64,000 nucleotides of DNA from Chitinophaga terrae (ex Kim and Jung 2007) (GCF_900107795.1 NZ_FNRL01000002.1:248001-312000), one strand, 5' to 3'; positions 24,573-34,641 are shown, counted from the first letter of the stretch. The notes: generated by a model from the sequence alone, not told the origin. A program made the numbers and translations.

Positions 24573-25772
24573 ATGCAAGAAGCTTACATTGTTGACGCGG
24601 TGCGTACGCCTATCGGCCGTTATGGCGGGGCGTTAAGCACCCGGAGGCCGGATGACCTGCTGGCCATTGTTATCCGGGAACTGATCCGGCGTCAACCAGG
24701 TATCGATGTTAATTTACTGGAAGATGTGATAGCCGGTGCAGCTAACCAGGCGGGAGAAGACAACCGTAACGTAGCCCGCATGGCCGCTTTGCTGGCCGGG
24801 TTGCCGGTTACAGTTGCAGGAAATACTGTCAATCGCCTCTGCGCCTCGGGCATGCAGGCAATTATGGACGCTGTAAGAGCTGTCAGGTGCGGCGACGGCG
24901 ACCTGTTTATCGCCGGGGGAGTGGAAAGCATGACCCGGGCCCCCTTTGTAATGGCCAAAGCGGATGCGCCCTTCAGCCGTAAAGCAGAAATATTTGATAC
25001 CACAATAGGCTGGAGGTTCATCAATAACAAACTCGCAGAACTCTATCATCCTTATTCCATGGGCGAAACAGCGGAAAACGTTGCTAACCAATGGAAGATC
25101 GGCCGGGAAGAGCAGGATGCTTTTGCCCTGCGCAGTCAAACCCTGTATCAGCAGGCATACAATGCAGGTAAATGGAACGATGAGATTATTCCTGTAGAGG
25201 TCAATAGCGATAAAGGAGAGCAGGTGCTGATATCGAAAGATGAGCATCCCCGCGCTACTACCATTGAAAAACTGGCAGGCCTGAAACCGGCTTTTGTTAA
25301 GAACGGTACGGTAACCGCGGGCAATTCTTCCGGCATCAACGACGGGGCCGCGGCGGTATTGGTAGCGTCGGGGAACGCAGTGAAAGAATATGGATTGAAG
25401 CCGATGGCGAAAGTGATAGGCATGGCCGTTGCCGGCGTAGATCCTTCTGTCATGGGCATTGGCCCGGTTCCCGCTACCAGGAAGGCTTTGGCCAGGGCGG
25501 GCATCGGTATCAGGCAGCTCGACCTGGCAGAATTTAATGAAGCTTTTGCTGCACAGGCGTTAGCATGTGTGCGCGACCTGGAAATTGACCCGGCGATCGT
25601 GAATGTAAACGGGGGGGCTATTGCATTGGGGCACCCGCTCGGATGCAGCGGCGCACGTATTTCAACAACCTTGTTGCATGAGATGAAACGCAGGGCAGGG
25701 GCGCGTTACGGGCTGGCAACCATGTGCGTGGGCGTAGGGCAGGGCGCAGCAATTATATTCGAAAAAGTATAA
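24573..25772 (+). CDS. Acetyl-CoA C-acyltransferase (thiolase), PcaF/PaaJ-like
   Basis: 399 residues from ATG 24573; a 17-residue upstream extension in frame lacks family similarity and is not favoured. It cleaves 3-oxoacyl-CoA with CoA. Catalytic residues are Cys90 (NRLCASGMQA), His354 (GHPLGC) and Cys385 (MCVGVGQG), with 'NEAFAAQ' also intact. The 'NQAGEDNRNVARMAALLAGLP' region is closest to 3-oxoadipyl-CoA thiolases (PcaF/PaaJ) rather than to acetoacetyl-CoA thiolases, so it may act in phenylacetate or dicarboxylate breakdown. No other pathway gene is nearby, so this specificity is uncertain. Confidence 0.9.
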   Translation: MQEAYIVDAVRTPIGRYGGALSTRRPDDLLAIVIRELIRRQPGIDVNLLEDVIAGAANQAGEDNRNVARMAALLAGLPVTVAGNTVNRLCASGMQAIMDAVRAVRCGDGDLFIAGGVESMTRAPFVMAKADAPFSRKAEIFDTTIGWRFINNKLAELYHPYSMGETAENVANQWKIGREEQDAFALRSQTLYQQAYNAGKWNDEIIPVEVNSDKGEQVLISKDEHPRATTIEKLAGLKPAFVKNGTVTAGNSSGINDGAAAVLVASGNAVKEYGLKPMAKVIGMAVAGVDPSVMGIGPVPATRKALARAGIGIRQLDLAEFNEAFAAQALACVRDLEIDPAIVNVNGGAIALGHPLGCSGARISTTLLHEMKRRAGARYGLATMCVGVGQGAAIIFEKV

Positions 25773-25792
25773 TGAGGGCGCCCCATAAAACA

Positions 25793-25823
25793 CGAGCGGT
25801 CGGACATTACATCCGGCCGCTCG
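25793..25823. terminator. Bidirectional hairpin between thiolase and sigma factor genes
   Basis: An 11-bp stem with one G-T pair (25793-25803 with 25813-25823, arms starting CGAGCGG) between two convergent genes. On the minus strand it leads into GTGTTTTATG; on the plus strand the T-tract is weak. Confidence 0.65.
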
Positions 25824-25849
25824 TTGCTGGCAAGCAAAAAAAGGGTTCA

Positions 25850-26431
25850 TCATAGACAGATTTGTTTCTCCGTCATCATTTTACGGAGATTGATCAGGCC
25901 ATATCTCATACGGCCCAATGCTGTGTTGATACTTACTTGCGTAAGATCGGCAATTTCTTTGAAACTAAGTTCCGCGTAATGCCGTAAAATTATGACTTCC
26001 CGCTGTTCGTCCGGCAGCATGTCCAACATCCTGCGAACACGGTCATGACTCTGGCGGGTAATCAATTTTTCCTCAGCACAGCTATCACTGAAACCTAACA
26101 CGTCAAAAATATCTTTATCATCACCTGTTCTGATCATGGGCGTACGTTTGATCTTCCGGAAATGATCCACACAGAGGTTGTGTGCAATACGCATTGCCCA
26201 AGGTAAGAACTTGCCTTTTTCAGTATATCGTTCTGCCCTGATTGTATCAATAATTTTAATGAAGGTGTCCTGGAAGATGTCTTCGGCCAGAAAGGGATCT
26301 TTTACCAGTAACAGGATGGAGGTGAACACCTTGTCTTTATGACGGTGAACCAACTCTTCTAATGCGGAAGAATGTCCCTTTTTGAATAGGGTGATCAACT
26401 GCTCATCGCACAATTTGTACATTACTTGCAT
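25850..26431 (-). CDS. ECF-type RNA polymerase sigma factor
   Basis: 193 residues of the sigma-70 ECF group. Region 2 is at about residues 22-88 ('LVHRHKDKVFTSILLLVKDPFLAEDIFQDTFIKI...WAMRIAHNLCVDHFRK') and region 4 at about residues 130-182 ('LDMLPDEQREVIILRHYAELSFKEIADLTQVSINTALGRMRYGL'). There is no anti-sigma gene next to it, as is common for this Bacteroidota housekeeping-like ECF group. It could use a second Met (residue 4) as start. Its upstream region has the best -33/-7 promoter in the window (26587-26617) and a leader of about 150 bases. Confidence 0.93.
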   Translation of the reverse strand: MQVMYKLCDEQLITLFKKGHSSALEELVHRHKDKVFTSILLLVKDPFLAEDIFQDTFIKIIDTIRAERYTEKGKFLPWAMRIAHNLCVDHFRKIKRTPMIRTGDDKDIFDVLGFSDSCAEEKLITRQSHDRVRRMLDMLPDEQREVIILRHYAELSFKEIADLTQVSINTALGRMRYGLINLRKMMTEKQICL

Positions 26432-26586
26432 AAACTTCTACAACTAGGCGGGTTAGTAAATAAGTTTACAGACTTTACAGCCAGTTCGGTTGTTTGATTA
26501 AGTAGAGTTTAAGCGATAAGTAGCAGTTTTTGGTTTAGAATAAAAATTGTTACGGTAAACCCATGCGAGATAGATCCGGTCCTATG

Positions 26587-26617
26587 CAAATATAACAGAA
26601 TAGTTCAATAAAACAAA
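26587..26617 (-). promoter_or_regulatory. Complete -33/-7 promoter for the ECF sigma gene
   Basis: On the minus strand TTTG (26614-26617) is followed after 19 bases by TATATTTG (26587-26594), a full match to the Bacteroidota vegetative consensus. The start codon is 26431, so the leader is about 150 nt. Confidence 0.75.
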
Positions 26618-26711
26618 TATTAAAAATAGCTTTTCCTTTTCAGGTGTGAGCTTCCGTCGATTTAGGGTTCTGTTTGTAAAAGGCTAACTCCTCAACTAAC
26701 ATCTTTTCACG

Positions 26712-26719
26712 TAAATTTG
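26712..26719 (+). promoter_or_regulatory. -7 element (TAAATTTG) for uvrA
   Basis: Matches TAnnTTTG; only seven bases separate it from the uvrA ATG, suggesting a leaderless or nearly leaderless transcript. Confidence 0.55.
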
Positions 26720-26726
26720 TTCTGTC

Positions 26727-29543
26727 ATGGCAACAAAAGTTAAGAAACAAACGAGTGCAATTGATCCTCAGGAAGTTAGCCCGCAGGACAATATTTTTAT
26801 AAAAGGGGCCAGGGTACACAATCTTAAGAACGTAAGCGTTGGTATTCCCCGTAATAAGCTGGTAGTGGTAACTGGTGTGTCTGGTTCCGGGAAATCTTCC
26901 CTGACTATGGACACCCTCTACGCAGAAGGACAACGCCGGTACGCCGAAAGTCTCAGCTCCTATGCCCGCCAGTTCCTCATGCGGATGAACAAACCGGATG
27001 TCGATTACATCAAAGGTATTTGTCCCGCTATCGCGATAGAACAAAAAGTTATTACCCGTACTCCAAGATCAACCGTCGGATCGATGACCGAGATCTACGA
27101 TTACCTGCGCCTGTTATTCGGCCGCATAGGCAAAACCTATTCGCCTGTTTCCGGCCAGCTGGTAAAAAAACACGAGGTAAGCGACGTTGTTGATTTTATC
27201 CTGAAACTGAAAACCGGGAGCAAAGTACTTATCATAGTTCCTTTCCGCCGCCACGCCAAACGTGATGCAAAAGAAGAACTGAATATACTCTTGCAGAAAG
27301 GTTTTTCCCGTTTATACGTTCCCGGTAGTGACAACAGTTTGCTGAGGATAGAAGAACTGCTGGAACAGAAGAAAGTTTCTGTGCCGGAAGGAGCCTGGGT
27401 ATTGATAGACCGCCTTGTAGCAAAGGACTTTGAGGAAGATGATAAGCACCGGATAGCAGACAGCGTTCAAACAGCTTTTTATGAAAGCGAAGGCGATTGC
27501 TTTATAGAAGTTGACGGAAAAGAGCCTATACATTTTTCCAACCGTTTTGAACTGGATGGAATTGTGTTTGAAGAACCTGTTCCCAACCTCTTCTCCTTTA
27601 ACAACCCTTACGGCGCATGCCCGACCTGCGAAGGTTTTGGACAAGTGCTGGGGCTGGATAAAGACCTCGTAATTCCCGACAAACGGTTAAGCGTATACGA
27701 AGGCGCCATCGCACCGTGGAGAGGAGAGAAAATGGGCGAATACAAAGAGGCCCTGATCAAATCGGCCCGTAAATTCGGTTTCCCTGTACACAAGCCAATT
27801 GCAGAATTAACAGACGAGCAGGTAGAGTTGCTCTGGACCGGGAATGAATACTTCTATGGGCTGAACGAGTTCTTCAAAATGGTAGAACAGAACCTCTATA
27901 AGGTGCAATACCGCGTGCTGCAGGCGCGTTACAGGGGGCGCACTGTTTGTCCTACCTGCGAAGGGGCGAGGTTGAGAAAGGAAGCGCTCTACATCAAAAT
28001 AAACGATAAAACGATTGCGCAACTGGTAGAAATGCCGGTGTCAGACCTGAAAGAATGGTTTGATCAGCTCACTCTCAACGAATTTGATCAGCAAATCGGC
28101 AAACGTATCCTGCTGGAAATAAATCATCGTCTCAAAACCTTGCTGGACGTAGGCTTAGGATACCTTACCCTGAATCGTGTAGCCAATACGTTGAGTGGCG
28201 GCGAAAGCCAGCGTATCCAGCTTACCCGGACCCTGGGCAGCAACCTTACCAATTCCATGTATATCCTCGACGAGCCAAGTATAGGCCTGCATGCGAGAGA
28301 TACCAACCGCCTGATTGGCGTGCTAAAGGAATTGAGGGACCTGGGTAACACGGTAGTGGTAGTAGAGCACGATGAACTGATGATGGAGGAAGCCGATTAC
28401 ATTATCGACATGGGGCCTCTTGCCAGCCATTTAGGGGGTGAAGTGGTGTTTGCTGGTACTTACCAGCAGATCCTGAAAGACCCTAAAAGCCTTACAGGTA
28501 AATACCTCAGCGGAAACCTCAGCATCGATCCTCCTGCTAAAACAAGAAAATGGAAAAAGGCCATCACACTGGAAGGGTGCCGGCAGAACAACCTGAAAAA
28601 CATCACCGTCGATTTCCCGTTGGGGGTACTTACAGTGATCAGCGGGGTTAGCGGATCGGGGAAAACCACCCTGGTAAAGCAGATACTCTACCCTGCGCTG
28701 ATGAAGCTCAAAGGAGAATTTGCAGAAAAAGTAGGGAACTATAAAGCATTGACAGGCGCGGTAGATGACATCACCGCCATTGAAATGATAGACCAGAACC
28801 CGATAGGTAAATCGTCGCGTTCCAACCCGGTAACCTATATCAAGGCGTACGACGAGATCCGGGATCTTTTTGCTCGTCAGCCATTGAGCAAAATGCGCGG
28901 CTTCCAGCCTAAACATTTCTCGTTCAACGTAGATGGAGGGCGTTGCGATGCCTGTAAAGGGGAAGGGGAAGTGATCGTGGAAATGCAGTTCCTCGCCGAT
29001 GTACACCTGCTCTGTGAAAGCTGCGGCGGAAAAAGGTTTAAAGACGAAGTGCTGGAAGTCACTTATAAAGGCAAAAACATCTACGACGTATTGGAAATGG
29101 GAGTGGATGAAGCCTTGGAATTCTTTAAAGAAGAAAAGGATGTTTGCAATAAGATCCGCCCGTTAAGCAGCGTAGGATTGGGTTATGTAAAACTCGGCCA
29201 GAGCAGCGATACCCTATCAGGCGGTGAAGCGCAACGCGTAAAACTGGCTTCTTTCCTGGGTAAAGGAAAGGCGCAGGGCCACATCCTGTTCATCTTTGAT
29301 GAACCAACAACCGGCCTCCATTTCCATGATATCAGGAAACTGCTCGATTCATTCAACGCCCTGATAGACCAGGGCCACACCGTATTGGTAATAGAACATA
29401 ACCTGGACGTTATCCGCAGCGCCGACTGGCTGATAGACCTTGGCCCTGAAGGCGGCGCCAACGGAGGAAACCTGCTCTACGCCGGCGTACCCGAAGGCCT
29501 CAAATCCGTGAAAGAAAGCTATACTGCACGCTTCCTAAAATAG
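26727..29543 (+). CDS. uvrA: Excinuclease ABC subunit A
   Basis: 938 residues, full length. UvrA is the damage-recognising ATPase of nucleotide excision repair, loading UvrB. Two ABC modules are present: Walker A '[10 protein letters not shown]' near residue 50 and '[10 protein letters not shown]' near residue 640, signatures '[11 protein letters not shown]' and '[11 protein letters not shown]'. Zinc-binding cysteine pairs are seen at 'CPTCEGFG' and 'CPTCEGARL', and at 'CDACKGEGE' with 'CESCGGKRF'. The stop codon TAG is the first three bases of the long hairpin repeat B. A 7-nt gap from a -7 element suggests little or no 5' leader. Confidence 0.97.
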   Translation: MATKVKKQTSAIDPQEVSPQDNIFIKGARVHNLKNVSVGIPRNKLVVVTGVSGSGKSSLTMDTLYAEGQRRYAESLSSYARQFLMRMNKPDVDYIKGICPAIAIEQKVITRTPRSTVGSMTEIYDYLRLLFGRIGKTYSPVSGQLVKKHEVSDVVDFILKLKTGSKVLIIVPFRRHAKRDAKEELNILLQKGFSRLYVPGSDNSLLRIEELLEQKKVSVPEGAWVLIDRLVAKDFEEDDKHRIADSVQTAFYESEGDCFIEVDGKEPIHFSNRFELDGIVFEEPVPNLFSFNNPYGACPTCEGFGQVLGLDKDLVIPDKRLSVYEGAIAPWRGEKMGEYKEALIKSARKFGFPVHKPIAELTDEQVELLWTGNEYFYGLNEFFKMVEQNLYKVQYRVLQARYRGRTVCPTCEGARLRKEALYIKINDKTIAQLVEMPVSDLKEWFDQLTLNEFDQQIGKRILLEINHRLKTLLDVGLGYLTLNRVANTLSGGESQRIQLTRTLGSNLTNSMYILDEPSIGLHARDTNRLIGVLKELRDLGNTVVVVEHDELMMEEADYIIDMGPLASHLGGEVVFAGTYQQILKDPKSLTGKYLSGNLSIDPPAKTRKWKKAITLEGCRQNNLKNITVDFPLGVLTVISGVSGSGKTTLVKQILYPALMKLKGEFAEKVGNYKALTGAVDDITAIEMIDQNPIGKSSRSNPVTYIKAYDEIRDLFARQPLSKMRGFQPKHFSFNVDGGRCDACKGEGEVIVEMQFLADVHLLCESCGGKRFKDEVLEVTYKGKNIYDVLEMGVDEALEFFKEEKDVCNKIRPLSSVGLGYVKLGQSSDTLSGGEAQRVKLASFLGKGKAQGHILFIFDEPTTGLHFHDIRKLLDSFNALIDQGHTVLVIEHNLDVIRSADWLIDLGPEGGANGGNLLYAGVPEGLKSVKESYTARFLK

Positions 29544-29793
29544 TTTCACGCGGAGGTTTCACGCAAAGGGGCATAAGAAAGCAAAAGAGGCAAAGATTTT
29601 TTTTTAAGAGAAATTAAGATAGCAAAGGGACAAAGAAATTGGACCGAAGCGAATTTTAAGATAGCAAAGGGGTTGAAGATTTGTTATATAACATAATCCT
29701 CAACCCCTTTGCTATCTTAATTTCTCTTAAAAAAAAATCTTTGCCTCTTTTGCTTTCTTATGCCCCTTTGCGTGAAACCTCCGCGTGAAACTA
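29541..29793. repeat. Long hairpin repeat, copy B (perfect 89-bp arms)
   Basis: The arms 29541-29629 and 29705-29793 are perfectly complementary over 89 bp by my reading, starting TAGTTTCACG. The end triplets are the stop codons of uvrA (TAG, 29541-29543) and of the convergent DUF4293 gene (29791-29793). The 75-base centre contains a second copy of part of the left arm: 29656-29680 pairs 24/25 with 29696-29720, with a 15-nt loop containing the palindrome TGTTATATAACA (29682-29693). Two alternative hairpins therefore compete for 29705-29720. No ORF and no transposase. Confidence 0.93.
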
Positions 29794-30234
29794 CCGCAGG
29801 CGATCGAGGGATTTGATCAGCTTCTCGTCTTTGTAGATGCCGCGTGCGGCCAGGAATAAAAGGATGATGACCACGATTGGCAGGAAGGAGGCGGGCAGGT
29901 ATGAGGCTGAAACGATAGTTGTACCTCCCTGGCTAAGTTTATTGGCAGTATTTTGAACTACTACATATTGGTAAGCCAACGCAGCAATAGCAAAAAGAAT
30001 GTTAAAAATCGTGAGCCGGAACTGTAATTTCCGCTTCTTAAAAAGGAAAATTGTTACCACGCTCAACAATATAATAATGATATATAATACAAAGAGCAAA
30101 TAGTTGCTGGAAGCATTAACAGTCACGGGATTAGGGTTGCCGGAGAGGGTTGCTTTCCAGATATTGAAAGACAAAGCGGCAGTGCAGGCAGCTGCAGCTA
30201 AGAGCAGATAAAGACTCTGAATGCGTTGTATCAT
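29791..30234 (-). CDS. DUF4293 membrane protein
   Basis: 147 residues with four predicted membrane helices (about residues 7-24, 44-64, 74-94, 112-130) and a positively charged C-terminus ending KSLDRLR. This matches the DUF4293 family of small Bacteroidota membrane proteins, 'MIQRIQSLYLLLA' being the typical start. Function unknown. Its stop codon is the last triplet of hairpin repeat B, mirrored by the uvrA stop at the other end. It is transcribed away from the divergent maeB gene. Confidence 0.87.
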   Translation of the reverse strand: MIQRIQSLYLLLAAAACTAALSFNIWKATLSGNPNPVTVNASSNYLLFVLYIIIILLSVVTIFLFKKRKLQFRLTIFNILFAIAALAYQYVVVQNTANKLSQGGTTIVSASYLPASFLPIVVIILLFLAARGIYKDEKLIKSLDRLR

Positions 30235-30383
30235 GTTATTTGTGAATGTTTAACGTTGTAAAAGTAAGTATTTTTTAACGGTTAATATACCTGTTCTACC
30301 GGTTATCTGACACATTAGGGGGAAATGGCGGTAATGCAATACTTCGTATATTGCACGCCCAACAACAACAATCTAAACTTGAT

Positions 30384-32714
30384 ATGGCAAAGAAACTGAA
30401 TAAGCAGGATGCATTAGACTATCATGCTATGGGCAGGCCGGGTAAAATTGAAGTTATACCTACAAAGAACACCAAATCACAATGGGACCTCTCACTCGCT
30501 TACTCTCCCGGAGTAGCAGAGCCTTGCAAAGAAATCTACAACGATCCGGAAAATGTTTACAAGTACACCGCTAAAGGCAACCTGGTAGGCGTTATCAGTA
30601 ATGGTACCGCAGTATTGGGCCTGGGAGACATAGGCCCTGAAGCCGGAAAACCAGTAATGGAAGGGAAAGCTGTATTGTTTAAAATATTTGCAGATATCGA
30701 CGTTTTCGACATCGAACTGGATGCTAAGGACCCCGATTCATTTGTTGCTGCTGTAAAAGCGATCGCTCCGACATTCGGCGGCATCAATCTGGAAGACATT
30801 AAAAGTCCTGAATGTTTTGAAATTGAAGACAGGCTGCGTAAAGAACTGAACATCCCGATCATGCACGATGATCAGCATGGTACGGCAATCATTTCTTCTG
30901 CCGCATTACTCAACGCACTGGAACTGGTAAAGAAGAAGATAGAGAAAGTGAAAATCGTGGTAAGCGGTGCAGGAGCCGCTGCTATGGCTTGCGTGAAATT
31001 GTATGTTGCATTGGGCGCAAAGCCTGAAAACTTTATCATGTTTGATAAGGACGGTGTGCTGAACAAATCCCGTAAAGACCTGTCAGACAGGCATAAACAA
31101 TTCGCTACATCATCAAAAATAGCTACCCTCGCAGAAGCCCTGAAAGGCGCGGATGTATTCCTCGGCTTATCTGTTGGCAACATAGTAACTGCAGAAATGA
31201 TCAAGTCAATGGCTAAAAATCCTATCGTTTTTGCCATGGCCAACCCTGATCCTGAAATTGCCTACGATACTGCAATTGCTGCACGCCCGGACATCATTAT
31301 GGCTACCGGACGTTCTGATTATCCTAACCAGGTGAACAACGTACTGGGTTTCCCGTACATTTTCCGCGGAGCATTGGATGTTCGCGCCACTACCATCAAC
31401 GAAGAGATGAAGCTGGCCGCTGTACATGCATTGGCGGAAATGGCTAAATCCCCGGTTCCGGATATTGTGAACCTTGCTTACAATGAAAAGAACCTTTTCT
31501 TTGGTCCAAGATATATCATTCCAAAACCGCTTGACCCGCGCTTATTAAGTACCGTAGCTCCTGCCGTTGCAAAAGCAGCTATGGATAGCGGCGTAGCGCA
31601 CCGGCCGATCACCGACTGGGAAGCATATAAACATGAATTGAACCACCGACTGGGACTGGATAACCAGTTGTTCAGGATGATCGGTAACAAGGCGCGTCGT
31701 GATCCAAGGAAAGTAGTATTCGCGGAAGCCGACAACCTGAAGGTATTGAAAGCCGCGCAGGTGGTGAATGACGAAGGTATAGCCTTCCCGATCCTGTTAG
31801 GTAATGAAGCGCGTATCCGTCAACTGATGGAAGAACATGCCATCGAAATTGACGACGTTGTGATCATCGATCCGAAGAGCGAGCAGGTGAAAGAAATGCG
31901 TCACCGGTTTGGAGACCTGTTCTTCAAAAAACGCCAGCGTAAAGGCTTGAACCTCTATGAAGCGCGTAAAATAATGAGAGAACGCAACTACTTCGGTTGC
32001 ATGATGGTGGAAACCGGCGAAGCAGATGCCCTGATCTCAGGTCTGACGCGCAAATATCCTGATACCATCCGCCCGGCCTTACAGGTGATAGGAATGGAAG
32101 ACGGAGCTAAACGCGTGGCTGGTATGTACATCATCCAAACCAAGCGCGGACCGTTGTTCCTGGCCGATACTACCGTAAACTTCAACCCGACTGCGGAAGA
32201 AGTTGCAGATATCACCCTCATGGTAGCGAAGGAAGTAAGGAACTTCAATATTACGCCGCGTATCGCGATGTTGTCTTACTCCAACTTTGGCAGCAGCCAG
32301 ACGCCGGAAGCGCAACTGATGAGCAAAGCGCGTGAAATAGTGAAATTGCGTGAGCCGTCATTGATCGTAGATGGCGAGATCCAGGCAGCCATGGCCTTCA
32401 ACAAGGAGATATTGAAAGATAACTATCCGTTCACAGAACTGTTGCAGGAAGAAGTGAACACCCTCATCTTCCCTAACCTCGCCGCAGGAAACATCGCTTA
32501 TAACCTGTTGCAGGAAGTAGCTGGTTTCGATGCTATCGGGCCAATCCTTCTGGGAATGAAGAAACCCGTTCACATCCTCCAGTTGGGCAGTACGGTAAGG
32601 CAGATCGTGAACATGGTGAACATTGCCGTGGTGGACGCCCAGGAAAAATGTTGCAAAGCGAAAGTGGAAGCAGCCCTGGAGCCGGCGAAAGACAAGAAGA
32701 AAAAGAAAAAATAG
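30384..32714 (+). CDS. maeB: NADP-dependent malic enzyme with phosphotransacetylase-like domain
   Basis: 776 residues from ATG 30384 (a TTG 33 bases upstream in frame is not favoured). The N-terminal malic enzyme part (about 1-425) decarboxylates malate to pyruvate with NADP; 'YSPGVAEPC', '[23 protein letters not shown]', '[10 protein letters not shown]' and the nucleotide loop '[11 protein letters not shown]' are intact. The C-terminal part (about 430-765) is a phosphate acetyltransferase-like domain, which in this fusion is usually regulatory (acetyl-CoA sensing) rather than catalytic. It ends in a short lysine run. The product feeds NADPH and pyruvate to biosynthesis. A terminator follows at 32749. 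Confidence 0.95.
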   Translation: MAKKLNKQDALDYHAMGRPGKIEVIPTKNTKSQWDLSLAYSPGVAEPCKEIYNDPENVYKYTAKGNLVGVISNGTAVLGLGDIGPEAGKPVMEGKAVLFKIFADIDVFDIELDAKDPDSFVAAVKAIAPTFGGINLEDIKSPECFEIEDRLRKELNIPIMHDDQHGTAIISSAALLNALELVKKKIEKVKIVVSGAGAAAMACVKLYVALGAKPENFIMFDKDGVLNKSRKDLSDRHKQFATSSKIATLAEALKGADVFLGLSVGNIVTAEMIKSMAKNPIVFAMANPDPEIAYDTAIAARPDIIMATGRSDYPNQVNNVLGFPYIFRGALDVRATTINEEMKLAAVHALAEMAKSPVPDIVNLAYNEKNLFFGPRYIIPKPLDPRLLSTVAPAVAKAAMDSGVAHRPITDWEAYKHELNHRLGLDNQLFRMIGNKARRDPRKVVFAEADNLKVLKAAQVVNDEGIAFPILLGNEARIRQLMEEHAIEIDDVVIIDPKSEQVKEMRHRFGDLFFKKRQRKGLNLYEARKIMRERNYFGCMMVETGEADALISGLTRKYPDTIRPALQVIGMEDGAKRVAGMYIIQTKRGPLFLADTTVNFNPTAEEVADITLMVAKEVRNFNITPRIAMLSYSNFGSSQTPEAQLMSKAREIVKLREPSLIVDGEIQAAMAFNKEILKDNYPFTELLQEEVNTLIFPNLAAGNIAYNLLQEVAGFDAIGPILLGMKKPVHILQLGSTVRQIVNMVNIAVVDAQEKCCKAKVEAALEPAKDKKKKKK

Positions 32715-32748
32715 AACCACAGGTTTTTGCTTTAACATTACTATAATT

Positions 32749-32790
32749 AAGATCAGCGGGAAATGCAATGTTCTCGCTGATCTTTTTTTA
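32749..32790 (+). terminator. Intrinsic terminator after maeB
   Basis: A perfect 10-bp stem AAGATCAGCG/CGCTGATCTT (32749-32758 with 32775-32784) with a 16-nt loop, followed by TTTTT. The T-run merges with the TATCTTTA element for the next gene. Confidence 0.85.
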
Positions 32791-32796
32791 TCTTTA
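32789..32796 (+). promoter_or_regulatory. -7-like element (TATCTTTA) at the terminator T-run
   Basis: Seven of eight bases match TAnnTTTG; four bases separate it from ATG 32801. It starts inside the T-tract of the maeB terminator. Confidence 0.4.
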
Positions 32797-32800
32797 TACC

Positions 32801-33832
32801 ATGCAAACCATCTCCCGAAAAAAGATCTTTTTTCCCATCAACAAAGCTTTCCGCAACTATCTGAAGTTATACGAACGGGAGGTCAGGTTACCTTTGTCGT
32901 ATGAAGAGTTGAGGTACTATGATCAGTCTGTGGCCGTATACGATAAGAATGGTGTGGATACTTTATGGGAAACCGTCTTTTACCCCCAGAGTATGGCAGC
33001 CAACATCCATGCGGGTCTGAAAAGGATCTATTCTATCCTGAAGGCGGGGGGAGATCAGACGGCGGAAGAACACCTGTTTATAGAGCGGGTCGACTATTGC
33101 ATTTTCGGTAATTCCCATCCGTTCAGGATCAAAATTGTGAATACCTATAACGAGGTATACGACTACTTCTATATCAAGAAAGCAGATGCCAGCAGGATAT
33201 ATGGCCTGGAGCTGGAACATATTCTTTCGCCTTTCTGGATCAACTTCCTGGTAGATGGTACTACGCTGGTGGAAGAGCATATCGCAGGCGTGCCTGGCGA
33301 CCAGTTCATCCAGCATTACCTGAACAGGCCGGAGTTTAACCCGAAACGTATAGCCAAGGAATTTGTGAAGTTCAACGAGCGTTGTTTTGTCAGGTTGCTG
33401 GGAGATATGAGATCCTATAATTTCGTTTTCGACATTACGCCGGATTTCGATGATGTACAGTTCCGTATCCGCGCTATCGATTTTGACCAGCAGTTCTATG
33501 AAGGCCGGCGCACATTGTATATGCCGCAATTCTTTAAAGAGAACAGGGTTTTTGTGGAACTGGCTATCAGGCATCTGAATGCGGAAGTGGTGAAACAGTA
33601 CCAGCAGGAAGAACGCGCCGTTATAGCCCGCCGTATTAAAACCCAGCGGCACAGGATCAAAGATCTGAGGGATGTTATTATGACCGACAGGGTCTCTTTC
33701 CCGGAAAAGATCCAGCAGTTGGGGAGCGAGTTGGCAGAATATTATCATGATCCGATATTTGCCCGTTGCAAAACAATGGGAGAGATCATTGAACGCAGCC
33801 TGAAACGTTTGCTGGTCAGTAGTTTGCGCTAA
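32801..33832 (+). CDS. Hypothetical protein, unknown family
   Basis: 343 residues from ATG 32801; an upstream in-frame ATG (32768) lies inside the maeB terminator and is not favoured. No signal peptide or membrane segment. It has alpha/beta character with conserved-looking aromatic and charged stretches ('FFPINKAFRNYLKLYEREVRLPLSYEELRYYD' at the start, 'EEHIAGVPGDQFIQHYL', 'RAIDFDQQFYEGRRTLYMPQFFK' around residues 230-250). The ER/RR-rich helix near 270-300 is basic. I recognise no family. Position before mlaE-mlaF, 63 bp away, may be significant or chance. Confidence 0.7.
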   Translation: MQTISRKKIFFPINKAFRNYLKLYEREVRLPLSYEELRYYDQSVAVYDKNGVDTLWETVFYPQSMAANIHAGLKRIYSILKAGGDQTAEEHLFIERVDYCIFGNSHPFRIKIVNTYNEVYDYFYIKKADASRIYGLELEHILSPFWINFLVDGTTLVEEHIAGVPGDQFIQHYLNRPEFNPKRIAKEFVKFNERCFVRLLGDMRSYNFVFDITPDFDDVQFRIRAIDFDQQFYEGRRTLYMPQFFKENRVFVELAIRHLNAEVVKQYQQEERAVIARRIKTQRHRIKDLRDVIMTDRVSFPEKIQQLGSELAEYYHDPIFARCKTMGEIIERSLKRLLVSSLR

Positions 33833-33880
33833 CCCGGCAAGATATATCTTAAATTAAGGTATGAATTAAAAAGTCCTTCC

Positions 33881-33888
33881 TATCTTTG
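33881..33888 (+). promoter_or_regulatory. -7 element (TATCTTTG) for mlaE-mlaF
   Basis: Perfect TAnnTTTG with seven bases to the mlaE ATG; another candidate for a nearly leaderless transcript. Confidence 0.6.
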
Positions 33889-33895
33889 AACAGTT

Positions 33896-34639
33896 ATGGA
33901 GTTCAGATTCTTCTATCATTTCGGAAACTTCCTGATCATGCTAAAAGGCATGTTTTCCCGGCCGGAAAACATGAAAATGTATTGGAAGCAATTTATGCAG
34001 CAATGTGTGGATATAGGCGTAGGGTCGTTTGGTATAGTGTTTATTATTTCCCTGTTCATGGGAGGGGTTACAACCCTGCAAACAGCTTATCAGCTGGTTA
34101 GCCCTATCATTCCTAAAAGTACTATTGCCCAGGTTGTAAGGGATACCATTATCCTTGAGTTTGCGCCTACCCTCACCAGTATTGTGCTGGCAGGCGTGGT
34201 AGGTTCCAAAATAGCTTCGGAACTGGGTAACATGCGTATATCAGAACAGATCGATGCCCTGGAGATCATGGGCATCAATACCAAAGGATATCTTATTATG
34301 CCCAAAATACTGGCTGGGGTATTGATGATCCCGATCCTGGTATGCTGCGCGGGTTTCCTGGGTATCTACGGCGGAAAGGAAGCGGGGGTATTATCCGGTG
34401 TCATATCATCAGAACAATTTATGCAGGGCCTGAGGCAGGAATTCAAAGCTTACAACGTATTCTTTGCCATGGCCAAATCATATACTTTCGGGTTTATCAT
34501 TGCCAGCGTTTCCGCTTATTATGGTTACAATGTAAGCGGGGGAGCCCTGGAAATTGGTAAGGCCAGCACTACTGCAGTGGTAGTGAGCTGTGTGTTGATA
34601 TTATTCATGGACTACGCATTAACGGCTATTTTACTGTAA
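33896..34639 (+). CDS. mlaE: MlaE-family ABC transporter permease
   Basis: 247 residues with about five membrane segments (roughly 45-65, 90-110, 140-170, 185-205, 225-245). The MlaE signature 'VLAGVVGSKIASELGNMRISEQIDALEIMGI' (about residues 101-131) is intact. With MlaF it forms the inner membrane core of the Mla phospholipid transporter that maintains outer membrane lipid asymmetry. The substrate-binding MCE protein MlaD is not in the window. mlaF starts 3 bp after its stop codon, so the two are one operon. Confidence 0.93.
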   Translation: MEFRFFYHFGNFLIMLKGMFSRPENMKMYWKQFMQQCVDIGVGSFGIVFIISLFMGGVTTLQTAYQLVSPIIPKSTIAQVVRDTIILEFAPTLTSIVLAGVVGSKIASELGNMRISEQIDALEIMGINTKGYLIMPKILAGVLMIPILVCCAGFLGIYGGKEAGVLSGVISSEQFMQGLRQEFKAYNVFFAMAKSYTFGFIIASVSAYYGYNVSGGALEIGKASTTAVVVSCVLILFMDYALTAILL

Positions 34640-34641
34640 TC

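Larger units (their letters stand above)
26432..26726. other. Divergent promoter region (sigma factor / uvrA)
   Basis: 295 bp between divergent start codons. It holds the sigma factor promoter on the minus strand and a uvrA -7 element on the plus strand. I see no ORF or stable hairpin otherwise. Confidence 0.6.

Noticed and set aside
32963..33748. A 261-codon minus-strand ORF opposite the unknown gene at 32801
   Set aside because: Its translation shows no family features. The plus-strand frame is longer, fits its start signal and runs in the direction of the neighbours, so I took that one as real, with some caution because neither has a recognised family.
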